Positions 33,426 through 41,980 of a stretch of DNA of 64,000 nucleotides are shown here, one piece after another. The notes beneath the pieces were generated by a model. It saw only the letters and a program-made list of their open reading frames with translations. It was not told where the DNA came from and did not search any database. Position 1 is the first letter of the stretch. Each line of letters starts with the position of its first letter. This DNA comes from Gaiella sp038230035 (lineage in GTDB: Bacteria; Actinomycetota; Thermoleophilia; Gaiellales; Gaiellaceae). Both the position numbers and the translations under genes were made by a program. The DNA is taken from NCBI GenBank assembly GCA_038230035.1, contig JBBRNX010000003.1, forward strand, positions 62,001-126,000. The letters are read 5' to 3'.

Positions 33426-34915
33426 GAAAGGGCGTGGAGATAGCGCCACGCGGCGCGCAGACCAGGCGGACGGATAAGCCCGACGAGCGCCCCGTACGCA
33501 AGCACCCCTACCGCGGCGGCGCCCACCGGCGCGAGGAGAAGCCACGCCGGGACGAACGCGACTGCCGCGAACGCCGCGGCCGTCGCGGCGGCGAACGCCA
33601 GCCCGCGCGTCGTCGCTGCGACAGCGCCGAGTGTCACGAGGAGCCCGAGCAGGATGACCGCCGTCGTCGCGGCGAGCGCAACAGCCAGCCCCTCGAGCCC
33701 GCCAACGACCTCACCGACGACCGCAATCGGGGCATGAAGTGCGAGTGCACCGACCGCGAGGAGCGGCAGCCGTCGACCGCTGCTCGCTACAAACACGAGC
33801 GGGAAGGTCACCGTGACGCCGACCGCAATCACCGCCCATGCCGACATCACGAGAACGAGGCGCCCGAGCTCCGAGCCCACCGAGGCGCCGTAGTGTGCGC
33901 CGAGGAGCAGCCGCACGATCCGTTCCCCAGCGATCCCGAACACGCCGGCGGCCGCGCCGATCAGGATCACAGCGATCCACGACGAGGCGACGATATGGCG
34001 CGCTGCAGCGCCCGGGTCGAGTCCGGCCCTCGTCAGCGGAACCGACGTCACGAGACCCAGGGACGAAGCGGTTACGGCCACAATCGCCGAGGTCAGAAGG
34101 TAGGCGTAGCCGAAGCTCGTCGTCGCACCCACGCCGACGCGGGCGGCGAGAGGGAGGCAGACGAGATAGATCGCCTGGAGGGCAAGCGGAAGCGAGACGC
34201 TGGTTGCGATCTCACGGACTCTGGCTCCGAACGTGAGGCCACCAGGGCGGAGAGCGCCGTGAGGCATTGCCTCGCGTCGCGCGCGTAGCGCGAGCGCGAC
34301 CGTCGGGAACGCCACCGCGATCGCACCGTTCACCGCCATCCCGTGGGCTACGGCGGGAATCCCGGCGTCGTGGACACGTATCAGGATGTACGCGAGGCCG
34401 GCGGCGCTGCCGAGCGCATACCCGATCGACGCCACGACGTAGTCGTCGAGAGCGGCTAGCGCACTCGCAGCCAGCCCGGCGTACAGCTGGAGGACAGCCG
34501 CAAGCATCATCCACGGCAACGTCTGCGCCGCGATGTGCATGGCGCCCGCAGGCCCGTTCCCGGTCAGCGCCCAGGCGAGCGGATGCGACGCGAACACCCC
34601 CGCGGCAAGCAATGGCACGGCGAGCAGCGAAAGGGTGACGGCATACGCGGCGACTTCTGACCCGAGACGCTCGTCGTCCCGGGCGCGCGCGAGCGGCGGC
34701 AGGACGGCAAGCCGGATCGCCGTCGCCGCCAGGACGACGACGATGAACACGCCGTAGGAGGCGAAGAAGCCGTCCGTCTCCGCCGTACGCCCGAAATCCC
34801 GCGCGATGATCACGCCGACGACCGCCGCCAGGCCGGTCTGCACGGCGAGAGCTACCGCCGTGACCGCGCCGCTGCCGAGAGAGCCAAGTCCGGACGAGAC
34901 GGTACGCTTGGCCAC
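33422..34915 (-). CDS. Wzx/MurJ-type flippase (MOP superfamily)
   Basis: 497-aa membrane protein with about 14 helices; the N-terminus TVSSGLGSLGSGAVTAVALAV and RDFGRTAETDGFFASYGVF are typical of the MOP superfamily. Flippases of this class move undecaprenyl-PP-linked oligosaccharides outward for Wzy polymerisation. I chose GTG 34915, 21 bp from the divergent dehydratase start; the longer frame crosses that gene. TACGAT (34925-34930, minus strand) is a possible -10, 9 nt upstream. A palindrome overlaps the start codon. Confidence 0.82.
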   Translation of the reverse strand: MAKRTVSSGLGSLGSGAVTAVALAVQTGLAAVVGVIIARDFGRTAETDGFFASYGVFIVVVLAATAIRLAVLPPLARARDDERLGSEVAAYAVTLSLLAVPLLAAGVFASHPLAWALTGNGPAGAMHIAAQTLPWMMLAAVLQLYAGLAASALAALDDYVVASIGYALGSAAGLAYILIRVHDAGIPAVAHGMAVNGAIAVAFPTVALALRARREAMPHGALRPGGLTFGARVREIATSVSLPLALQAIYLVCLPLAARVGVGATTSFGYAYLLTSAIVAVTASSLGLVTSVPLTRAGLDPGAAARHIVASSWIAVILIGAAAGVFGIAGERIVRLLLGAHYGASVGSELGRLVLVMSAWAVIAVGVTVTFPLVFVASSGRRLPLLAVGALALHAPIAVVGEVVGGLEGLAVALAATTAVILLGLLVTLGAVAATTRGLAFAAATAAAFAAVAFVPAWLLLAPVGAAAVGVLAYGALVGLIRPPGLRAAWRYLHALS

Positions 34916-34929
34916 GATCCGAGGATCGT
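34914..34929. repeat. Perfect 16-bp operator-like palindrome ACGATCC-GA-GGATCGT
   Basis: Seven-base arms around GA fill most of the 21-bp divergent gap between the flippase (start 34915) and the dehydratase gene (start 34937), overlapping the flippase GTG. A protein bound here could block both genes. Confidence 0.6.
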
Positions 34930-34936
34930 ACGCACC

Positions 34937-36082
34937 ATGACCGACACCGCCTGGACTGAAACCTCCCTCGACGAGCTGCAGCAGGAGTTCGGCGACACCT
35001 ACAGCGGACGCACCTGCCTGGTGACCGGCGCCGACGGGTTCATGGGCTCGCACCTCACCGATGCGCTCGTCGAGCTCGGCGCCGACGTCCACGCCTTCGT
35101 GCGCGCGACTTCGAGCGGGGCGCTCAACAACATCGGGCACCTACGCAACAAGCTGAAGGTGCATTTCGCCGACCTCACCGACAAGACGTCGATCGACTAC
35201 CTCGTCCGCGAACTCAAGGAGACGGCGAACGACAAGCCGTACGTCTTCCACCTCGGCGCGCAGGCCCACGTCGGCGAGTCGTGGCACCGCCCTTACGAGA
35301 CGGTGATGGCGAACACGATCGGCACGCTGAACCTCCTCCAGTCGATCGTCGACTGGGGTCTCGAGCTTGAGAAGTTCGACACCGCCGGTACCTCGGAGGA
35401 GTACGGCAATGTGCGCGAGTCGGTCGCCGACCAGCACGACTTCGACGCCGACGGCGGCCTGATCCTGCACGAGCGCTCACCGATCAATCCGAAGTCGATC
35501 TACGCGACGGCCAAAGTCGCTGCCGATTTCCTGACGATGAACTACCACGATGCCTTCGGCGTCCCCGGCGTCGTCACGCGGATGTTCAACAACTACGGGC
35601 CCCGCCAGAACCCGCGCTACGTAACCGGGACGATCATCACGCAGGCCCTGACGCGCCAGGAAGTCGAGCTCGGCCAGCTCGACCCGCTGCGCGACTTCTG
35701 CTTCTGCACCGACGGCGTGCGCGGCCACCTCACAGTCGCGGCGAAGGGGACGCCGGGCGACGTGTACGTCTACGGGCAGGGCGAGAACATCTCGATGGGC
35801 GACTGGGTAGCGCTGATCTTCCGCGTCGGCGAGAAGCACGGCTTCTGGCCCGCCGACCGCGAGGTCGTAACGACGGCCGCGCGCTACCGCCCGGGAGCCA
35901 GCGAGGTAATGGCGCTCCGCGTCGGCCACGAGAAGCTGACCCGCGAGACCGGCTGGATGCCCAAGGTCTCGTGGGAGGAAGGCGTCCTGCAGACGATCCG
36001 CTGGTACGCGGCGCATAGGGAGAGCTGGCTCGGCCGCGTCGACTGGCTGCCGACCGGCCGGCCCGCCGTCCTCGACAAGTGA
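34937..36082 (+). CDS. Nucleotide-sugar 4,6-dehydratase/epimerase (extended SDR)
   Basis: 381-aa NAD-dependent enzyme. CLVTGADGFMGSHLTDALVE is the Rossmann loop, FHLGAQAHVGES the conserved second segment, TAGTSEEYGNV the Ser/Thr-Glu site and SIYATAKVAADF the Tyr-x3-Lys. It resembles dehydratases acting on GDP-mannose or UDP-GlcNAc, but I cannot choose the substrate. It overlaps the fucose-synthase-type gene by 4 bp, so the pair probably makes one deoxysugar. This would be a second dehydratase beside gmd at 31606. Confidence 0.85.
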   Translation: MTDTAWTETSLDELQQEFGDTYSGRTCLVTGADGFMGSHLTDALVELGADVHAFVRATSSGALNNIGHLRNKLKVHFADLTDKTSIDYLVRELKETANDKPYVFHLGAQAHVGESWHRPYETVMANTIGTLNLLQSIVDWGLELEKFDTAGTSEEYGNVRESVADQHDFDADGGLILHERSPINPKSIYATAKVAADFLTMNYHDAFGVPGVVTRMFNNYGPRQNPRYVTGTIITQALTRQEVELGQLDPLRDFCFCTDGVRGHLTVAAKGTPGDVYVYGQGENISMGDWVALIFRVGEKHGFWPADREVVTTAARYRPGASEVMALRVGHEKLTRETGWMPKVSWEEGVLQTIRWYAAHRESWLGRVDWLPTGRPAVLDK

Positions 36083-37002
36083 GCCGCGTGCTCGTCACCG
36101 GCGGGGCAGGGTTTCTCGGCTCACACCTCGTCGAGCAGCTCGACGGAGCCGGCCACGAGATCGTCGTCCCCCGCAGCGCCGACTACGACCTGCGCCACGA
36201 GGACGACGTCATACGGCTCTTTGCCGAGACGAAGCCAGAGCTCGTCTTCCACCTCGCGGCGCTCGCCGGCGGGATCGGGGCGAACCGGGCCGAGCCGGGG
36301 CGCTTCTGGTACGAGAACCTGCTGATGGGCGCCTACGTGCTCGAGCAGAGCCGCCTCGCCGGGGTCACGAAGCTCATCACGCTCGGCACGATCTGCGAGT
36401 ACCCGAAGTTCACGCCTGTCCCCTTCCTCGAGGAAGACCTCTGGAACGGCTACCCGGAGGAGACGAACGCGCCGTACGGGATCGCGAAGAAGACGCACCT
36501 CGTTGGCGGCCGAGCGTACCGCGACCAGTACGGCATGAACGTCATCCACCTGCTGCCCGTCAACCTCTACGGCCCGCGCGACAACTTCGACCTCCAGACC
36601 TCGCACGTGATCCCCGCGCTGATCCGGAAGATGCACGAGAGCCCGGAGCGGATCGAGCTGTGGGGCGACGGCTCGCCGACACGCGAGTTCCTCTACGTGG
36701 AGGACTGCGCAAAGGGAATCGCGCTGGCTGCGGAGCGCTACGACGGGGCCGACCCCGTAAATCTCGGCTCCGGTTACGAGATCTCGATCCGCGACCTCGT
36801 CGAGCTCGTCGCCGACGTCTCCGACTTCCACGGCGAGATCTCGTGGGACTCGTCGATGCCGAACGGCCAGCCGCGGCGCCTGCTGGACGTCTCGAAGGCC
36901 GAGCAGCTGTTCGGCTTCAAGGCGAAGGTCGAGTTGCGCGAAGGGCTGGAACGCACCGTTGCCTGGTTCCGCGCGCACGTCGCTGCGCAGACGCCGGCCT
37001 GA
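36079..37002 (+). CDS. fcl: GDP-L-fucose synthase-type epimerase/reductase
   Basis: 307-aa SDR. VLVTGGAGFLGSHLV binds NADP(H). HLAALAGGIGANRAEPGRFWYENL is the hallmark segment of GDP-fucose synthase, and GTICEYP and APYGIAKKTHL carry the catalytic Ser/Thr-region, Tyr and Lys. It converts GDP-4-keto-6-deoxymannose to GDP-L-fucose by epimerisation at C3/C5 and reduction. The GTG start overlaps the previous stop (GTGA). A related keto-sugar could be the true substrate if the upstream dehydratase is not GDP-mannose specific. Confidence 0.85.
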   Translation: MSRVLVTGGAGFLGSHLVEQLDGAGHEIVVPRSADYDLRHEDDVIRLFAETKPELVFHLAALAGGIGANRAEPGRFWYENLLMGAYVLEQSRLAGVTKLITLGTICEYPKFTPVPFLEEDLWNGYPEETNAPYGIAKKTHLVGGRAYRDQYGMNVIHLLPVNLYGPRDNFDLQTSHVIPALIRKMHESPERIELWGDGSPTREFLYVEDCAKGIALAAERYDGADPVNLGSGYEISIRDLVELVADVSDFHGEISWDSSMPNGQPRRLLDVSKAEQLFGFKAKVELREGLERTVAWFRAHVAAQTPA

Positions 37003-37003
37003 C

Positions 37004-38722
37004 ATGCACGCGCTGATGACGCGAGCCGCACGTCTGGCGAAGCGGCTCGGAGTCGAGCCGCCCGGTATCGGCCGCTTCAGCGGCGAAACGGTGTTCCTCT
37101 CAGGCGCAGTTGTCGCCCAATGGATTGCCGTCGGGCTGCTGGCCATCGCCGCAACGCACAACGGCTGGCTCTACTACCAGGGGGGCGACCAGACGTTCTT
37201 CTACACCATCTCCTGGGCGCTCTCGCACGGCCACCTGCCGGAAACGGGGATCGGCTACTCGTGGTCGCTCGTCGAGATCCCGATCACCGCAATCGCCGGG
37301 CCGAGCTTCCTCGTCGGCCTGCCTGCGATCGTGCTCGTGCAGGTCGTCGTGCTGCTGCCGCTCGCCATCGTCGCGCTCTACGGCACGACGAAGCGGCTGC
37401 TCGGATCGGGCATCGCCCGGCTCGCCGTCGCCGCCTGGATCCTCGTTCCGTTCTCGGTGATCCCGCTGTTCGTCCAGCGCTACCACGGCCGCTGGGTCGA
37501 CCAGACGCTGCCACAGGTACTCGGCCTGACCGGGATGGGCGACTTCGCGTCGATGGTGCTCCTGCTCTGTGCCGCGTATCTCCTGTTCCGCCACCTCGAC
37601 GACGGCGACTGGGAGACAGCCGTGCTCGCCGGGCTCGTCGTCGGCTTCGTCCTGGGGTTGAAGCCGTCGAACTCGCTCTTTCTCGCCGCGCCCGTCGTCG
37701 GGTTGCTCATTGGCCGTCGCTATCGCGGGGCGGTCGCGTTCGGGCTTGCGCTCCTGCCCACGGTCGTCACGCTCATCGTCTGGAAGCAGCGCGGCCTCGG
37801 CTCGCTGCCGCTGTTCTCGTCGTCGGCCACCGGGGTGACGCTCGCCGCGGGCGCTCAGGTGGTCTCGCATCACATCGCGTCGCTCAACACGCAGAAGTAC
37901 CTGAAGTTCGACTGGACGCACCTCCAGAACAACATCGACGGGATTCGCGAGTACTTCTGGAGCAACCGCCTGGTCGAGTGGATCCCGCTCGTTGGCGCGC
38001 TCGGGGCGTTGCGCATGTCGCGCTCGAAGGGCGCTCTCTTGGCTGTCTGGCTCGGGCTGTTCTTCCTTATCAAGGGCAGCTCGCCGCTCGCCTCGGTGGA
38101 CACAGCATCCTTTTGGCGACTGCTGACGCCCGCGTGGCCCGCCTACTTCCTGCTCGCGGTCTCGGTGCTCGCCATGGTGCCGACGCTCGGCGGACGGCTT
38201 CAGCCGGCGGTTGCGACTCCCGGCCCGAGACGGTCGCTGCGCCGCGAGACATGGGTCGCGATCGCGGTACTCGCGGTGCTCCCGCTCGTCGTCGTCGCAG
38301 CGGTCCCGAAGCGTGGCTCCTACCAGGCGGTCCGCGACAACAGCCGCAACCTCTACGTCCCGATCGACCGCTCGTTCAAGGTCGCCGGGCATTCCGCGGG
38401 CAACACCGTCCTTCTCTCGTGGCCGGATCCAGGCTCGGGCAGCGTGAAGCCCGTGTACATCGTGTTGCGCGCCAAGGCAGGGACGACGACCGACGAAGGC
38501 GTGAACTGCACCGATCGCCCCGGCGGCGTCCGGCCGTGCGTGATCGCGATGGACGAACTGAGCCACGTGGCCGCCGCCCGTGTCTACGTCGACCGCCCCG
38601 GCGCCGGAACCTGGGTCTATCGCGTCGCGCTCGCAGCGAGCTACAACGCCGACCCGAACGCGGGCGACCCTCTCCTCTACAGCGCGCCGGTCACCGTCAC
38701 CGTCACTGTCAGCGGCGGGTAG
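37004..38722 (+). CDS. Polytopic membrane protein of the polysaccharide locus, GT-C-like
   Basis: 572-aa protein with around 11 membrane helices (residues ~30-430) and a C-terminal extracytoplasmic domain of about 140 residues (PVYIVLRAKAGTTTDEGVNC, then VYVDRPGAGTWVYRVAL). The first loop has YQGGDQTFFYTISWALSHG, an acidic position comparable to GT-C catalytic Asp. ATG 37004 follows the fcl stop by 1 bp. I do not recognise a specific family; a polyprenyl-phosphosugar glycosyltransferase is the best guess. Confidence 0.68.
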   Translation: MHALMTRAARLAKRLGVEPPGIGRFSGETVFLSGAVVAQWIAVGLLAIAATHNGWLYYQGGDQTFFYTISWALSHGHLPETGIGYSWSLVEIPITAIAGPSFLVGLPAIVLVQVVVLLPLAIVALYGTTKRLLGSGIARLAVAAWILVPFSVIPLFVQRYHGRWVDQTLPQVLGLTGMGDFASMVLLLCAAYLLFRHLDDGDWETAVLAGLVVGFVLGLKPSNSLFLAAPVVGLLIGRRYRGAVAFGLALLPTVVTLIVWKQRGLGSLPLFSSSATGVTLAAGAQVVSHHIASLNTQKYLKFDWTHLQNNIDGIREYFWSNRLVEWIPLVGALGALRMSRSKGALLAVWLGLFFLIKGSSPLASVDTASFWRLLTPAWPAYFLLAVSVLAMVPTLGGRLQPAVATPGPRRSLRRETWVAIAVLAVLPLVVVAAVPKRGSYQAVRDNSRNLYVPIDRSFKVAGHSAGNTVLLSWPDPGSGSVKPVYIVLRAKAGTTTDEGVNCTDRPGGVRPCVIAMDELSHVAAARVYVDRPGAGTWVYRVALAASYNADPNAGDPLLYSAPVTVTVTVSGG

Positions 38723-38845
38723 GCGGACAGCACCGGCTGCGTAGGCCGTGTCCTGCCGGACGCGTTCGCCCGACGGGGTCAGACCACGTTCTGCAAGGAA
38801 TTTGAGGGCGCGAACTAGAGAGCCGGGTTATTCTTTAGAGGACAC
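38723..38845. other. Non-coding stretch before a small open frame
   Basis: With the next feature this makes a 336-bp interval between the membrane protein and the cupin gene. It contains GGGGTCAGAC at 38775-38784 and a possible -10, TATTCT, near its end. I see no tRNA, terminator with a T-run or mobile element here. Confidence 0.4.
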
Positions 38846-39031
38846 ATGGAGCTCTGGCGTCTCTTCGATCGTCTCCGAATGATGGGGCTCACGGTGTTCT
38901 TGACGAGTGCCTGGCTGATCGCCGCACAGGGTTGGGTGCGGCTCGTGGCTGGTGTCTTCCCACTTTGTTGGTTCCCGACCCTGCTCCGGTGGTTTAGACA
39001 TCGGGGCCAGAGTGAGCCCTCCTGGATTTGA
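38846..39031 (+). CDS. Possible small membrane protein
   Basis: 61-aa open frame starting ATG, preceded by AGAGGA and, further up, TATTCT. The translation MELWRLFDRLRMMGLTVFLT is amphipathic and then strongly hydrophobic (AWLIAAQGWVRLVAGVFPLCW), followed by a basic tail, as in a single- or double-spanning small protein. It lies in an otherwise empty 336-bp gap. There is no family recognition, so it may be chance. Confidence 0.35.
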   Translation: MELWRLFDRLRMMGLTVFLTSAWLIAAQGWVRLVAGVFPLCWFPTLLRWFRHRGQSEPSWI

Positions 39032-39058
39032 CGGAGACTCCGAGGCGAGGTCCGGACA

Positions 39059-39604
39059 CTAGGCCCAGGGCAGGGTTTCCCAGCCTGCGGGACGCCCCTT
39101 CGTCGGTGGGGCGAACGCCGCGTACGCCTCGTCGGGCGAGCCCGTCTCGACATCGACGCCGGCTCCGTGACGCAGCGCGAGCTCAGACACCGGGTAGACG
39201 ATCTCCTCTTGGTCGCTCCGTGCACCGGTCATCAGGATCGCGCACGGGCCGTCGCCGGCGCCGACGAAGACGTGATTGACACCAGGCGGGCAGTGGACAA
39301 AGTCCCACGCCTTCAGCCGCCGCACCTGCTCCTCCACCAGCAATACGCATTCGCCCGCGAGAACGAGGAAGTCCTCCTGGAGCGACTCGCGGTGATAGCG
39401 GCAGTTCGGCTGGCCCGGCTGCAGAACGCAGATGTTAATCCCGAGCTGCGTGAAGAACGCGTCCGGCGGACCCTCGAAGCGGCAGTCAGCGCCAAAGGTC
39501 TCGTGGTCGCGCCAGGCCGTGTCGCGCACGTTGACGACGAACCAGCCCTGACCCACCGGGACGAGCCCGGCACCGTCCTCCTCCAACCTCGCCTCATCGA
39601 CCAT
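39059..39604 (-). CDS. Cupin-domain protein
   Basis: 181-aa protein with one cupin barrel: YHRESLQEDFLVLAGECVLLV and HCPPGVNHVFVG give the two metal-binding motifs. An N-terminal extension (GLVPVGQGWFVVNVRDTAW) and C-terminal tail are characteristic of a group of stand-alone cupins often annotated only by fold. ATG 39604 overlaps the DUF2304 gene by 11 bp. Being last in a minus-strand sugar operon (41910 to 39059) hints at sugar or lipid-sugar binding, but nothing proves it. Confidence 0.78.
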   Translation of the reverse strand: MVDEARLEEDGAGLVPVGQGWFVVNVRDTAWRDHETFGADCRFEGPPDAFFTQLGINICVLQPGQPNCRYHRESLQEDFLVLAGECVLLVEEQVRRLKAWDFVHCPPGVNHVFVGAGDGPCAILMTGARSDQEEIVYPVSELALRHGAGVDVETGSPDEAYAAFAPPTKGRPAGWETLPWA

Positions 39605-39968
39605 CTGGATTCTCCTTCGCTTCGCCTCGGCCAACACGCTCTTCCAGCAGACCGAGCTTCTGGGCGAGCAGGACGTTCTCGTCGGTCAGCTTCGAGAGCA
39701 CCGTCGAGTAGTGCAACAGCACGACGATCACGAACAGCGTCGCCGCCGCGAACAGGATGGCCGGTGGGTAGGTGCCGACGCCGAGCCAGCCGGCGATCGT
39801 GTTCAGACCTTCGCGCCAGGCCGACAGCACGAGCAGGACTACGCCGGTCGCGAGCCAGAGCAGCGCGTAGCGCTCCTTGAGGCGCCGCCCGCGGATCAGC
39901 TCTAGCACGACGAGCAGCAGCAACAGCGATGCGATCGAGGCGGCGATCGATACGCGAAGCGGGGTCAC
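39594..39968 (-). CDS. DUF2304-type small membrane protein
   Basis: 124-aa protein with three membrane helices (IAASIASLLLLLVVLELI, ALLWLATGVVLLVLSAW, ILFAAATLFVIVVLLHY) and a charged C-terminal helix (KLTDENVLLAQKLGLLEERV). The pattern RRLKERYALLW followed by ALL helices is that of DUF2304, proteins that accompany GT2 dolichyl-phosphate-mannose-synthase-like enzymes. The GTG start overlaps the stop of exactly such a GT2 (GTGA). It probably anchors or modulates that transferase. Confidence 0.8.
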   Translation of the reverse strand: MTPLRVSIAASIASLLLLLVVLELIRGRRLKERYALLWLATGVVLLVLSAWREGLNTIAGWLGVGTYPPAILFAAATLFVIVVLLHYSTVLSKLTDENVLLAQKLGLLEERVGRGEAKENPDGR

Positions 39969-40705
39969 GGGGCCGCCTCCGGGATCGAGTAACGACGGAC
40001 CATTCCGACGAGCAGCGCCAGCGTCACCTTGAGCACGTAGTAGATCGAGCGTACCGCCGTGATCGACGACTCCCCGTGCTCTCGCTCGCGCATCCGCACC
40101 GGTACCTCGACGAGCCGCAGCCGATGCTTGTAGACCATCACCGTCGCCTCGACCTCCGGGTAGTCGTGCGGGTAGTCGGCCGCGAAGATCGCGATCCCAC
40201 GCGCATTCAGGGCCTGGAAGCCGGAGGTCGTATCGGTCACCCGCTGGTGGGTCAAGAACGAGACAAGACGGGCGAAGAAGACGATTCCGACGCGTCGCGC
40301 GAGTGCCGGCCGGAGCTCGTTCCGGTCCGCATCGGCGAGCACAGGCGCGAAGCGCGAGCCTACGACGATGTCGGCCTCGCCGCGGTCGAGCGGCGCAAGC
40401 AGCTTCGGCAACTCGCTCGGGTCGTGCTGCCCATCGCCGTCGAGCCGAACCGCCAGCTCGTAGCCCTGCTCGTGCGCAAACTTGAATCCGGTTTGCACCG
40501 CGGCGCCGATGCCGAGGTTGAATGGCAACGTGACGACGAAGGCACCGGCGGCAGCGGCCACAGCAGCCGTACCGTCGGTCGAGCCATCGTCGACGACGAG
40601 CACGTCGAGGTGCGGATCGAACGCCTTCAACTCGGCAACGACGCCACCGACCGCACCTCCTTCGTTGTGGGCCGGGACGATCGCGACACGGCGATCCGGA
40701 ATCAT
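39965..40705 (-). CDS. GT2 glycosyltransferase, DPM1/polyprenyl-phosphate glycosyltransferase-like
   Basis: 246-aa GT-A enzyme. VAIVPAHNEGGAVGGVV and VVDDGSTDGTAAVA form the nucleotide site; RLDGDGQHDPSELPKLL has the DxD metal motif; TSGFQALNARG and EVEATVMVYKHRL continue the DPM1-like pattern. It would charge polyprenyl phosphate with a sugar, the donor needed by the GT-C-type membrane proteins here. ATG 40705 overlaps the CgeB-like gene by 4 bp. Confidence 0.87.
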   Translation of the reverse strand: MIPDRRVAIVPAHNEGGAVGGVVAELKAFDPHLDVLVVDDGSTDGTAAVAAAAGAFVVTLPFNLGIGAAVQTGFKFAHEQGYELAVRLDGDGQHDPSELPKLLAPLDRGEADIVVGSRFAPVLADADRNELRPALARRVGIVFFARLVSFLTHQRVTDTTSGFQALNARGIAIFAADYPHDYPEVEATVMVYKHRLRLVEVPVRMREREHGESSITAVRSIYYVLKVTLALLVGMVRRYSIPEAAP

Positions 40706-41910
40706 CCGACGGCAACCTTGCTCGTGAGGCCGAGCAGCTTCAGCAGTTGCCGCGCGCGGTGCCCGTAGGTGTGCTCGTCGAGCACGCGCTCGCGCGCTCG
40801 CGCACCCATCGCCTCTGCCTGCGCGGGATCGTCGAGCAGTTCGCGGTACGCCGTCAGCGCCCGCTGCGCGTCTTCGACGAGGATCAGCTCGCTCCCCGGC
40901 TCGAACCAGCGTTCGATTCCGGCGTGCGGGTTCGACACGATCGCCGCTCCGGCCGAGGCGAGCTCGAACGGGCGGCACGTCGACGATCCCGCAACGCTGG
41001 CATGCGAGCGGCGGGTGATGTTGAGATTGATTCGCGCAGCCGAGATGGCACGCGCGAACACGTTGAACGGCACGTCGCCGAGGATCCGCGCCGCACCAGT
41101 GTCGCCACGGAAGTCGCAGCCGCCGAGCGCGAAGTCGAGCTCGGGCGCAACCCGGCTCGGCTCGCCGACCATTGCCTCGGTCCACTCGCGTCGGAATTTG
41201 TCGCCGTAGCCGTAGAAGAAGACATCGACCTCCTTCTCGGCCGGCTGCGGCGTAAAGAACTCGGGGTCCGCCGCCCAGTAGACCGCCTCGGCGCGCCGCG
41301 CACCAAGCTCGAGCAGCCGCGGCAGACCGCCCTCGGAGTTCGAGACGACTAGGTCGTATTCGGACGGGTCGGCCCCGTGGTAGTAGTTGAAGCCCGTGTC
41401 CATGCCGCCGAACTCCGGCAGGCTCATCGGCACATCGCCGTCGTAGAAGACGACCGGGATGCCGAACCGCTCGCGTAGCGCTGTCGGGATGCCGCGGAAA
41501 TGCGCCATCGGCACCGTGAAAACGAGCACCGCGTCGGGTTTCTCGCGCTCAACGAGACGTTCGAGATGGCGCCGCCAACGTGGCGTGACGACGCGCCAGA
41601 TCGTCTCGCGCGTCAGCTTGTCGACGGCGCTCTCGTCCGGCTGCTCCTCGGCTCGGCGGATGTAGCGATCGCCCTTCACGCGGGCGGCGGCGCCACGAAG
41701 AGCAGCGTAGGTCTCGCCTTCGCGGTAGGTCGGGTTCGGAGCGACACGCCACCACGGTGACAGGACGGGTCTACCCCGATAAGGCGTTACGACGAGATCG
41801 ACGCCGTTCTCGTACAGCCCCTTCCACAGCTGCCACCAGGCCGGCGTGCAGCCGTAGCGGAAGTCGAGGTCGACGGCCGACGCGACCGCGAGGATCTTCG
41901 GAGCCCGCAT
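40702..41910 (-). CDS. Glycosyltransferase of the CgeB/GT4-like type
   Basis: 402-aa GT-B-fold protein. VFYDGDVPMSLPEF and YHGADPSEYDLVVSNSEGG resemble the N-terminal domain of CgeB-type glycosyltransferases; EVDVFFYGYGDKFRREW starts the second domain, and SSTCRPFELASAGAAIVSN is the counterpart of the GT4 donor motif, with one glutamate. A C-terminal basic helix (GHRARQLLKLLG) closes it. Opening its operon, it is followed by the DPM1-like transferase. Donor and acceptor are unknown. Confidence 0.8.
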   Translation of the reverse strand: MRAPKILAVASAVDLDFRYGCTPAWWQLWKGLYENGVDLVVTPYRGRPVLSPWWRVAPNPTYREGETYAALRGAAARVKGDRYIRRAEEQPDESAVDKLTRETIWRVVTPRWRRHLERLVEREKPDAVLVFTVPMAHFRGIPTALRERFGIPVVFYDGDVPMSLPEFGGMDTGFNYYHGADPSEYDLVVSNSEGGLPRLLELGARRAEAVYWAADPEFFTPQPAEKEVDVFFYGYGDKFRREWTEAMVGEPSRVAPELDFALGGCDFRGDTGAARILGDVPFNVFARAISAARINLNITRRSHASVAGSSTCRPFELASAGAAIVSNPHAGIERWFEPGSELILVEDAQRALTAYRELLDDPAQAEAMGARARERVLDEHTYGHRARQLLKLLGLTSKVAVG

Positions 41911-41980
41911 AGCTGGTCAGTATGAAGAAGGCATCCGGTGGCGCCCCCGCCACGTCACAGCAGCCTGCCAGGATGGCACC

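Noticed and set aside
37100..38566. Long open frame on the strand opposite the 37004 membrane protein
   Set aside because: Arg/Glu/Asp-rich shadow produced by GC-rich codon bias; it has no hydrophobic or catalytic pattern and no start context.
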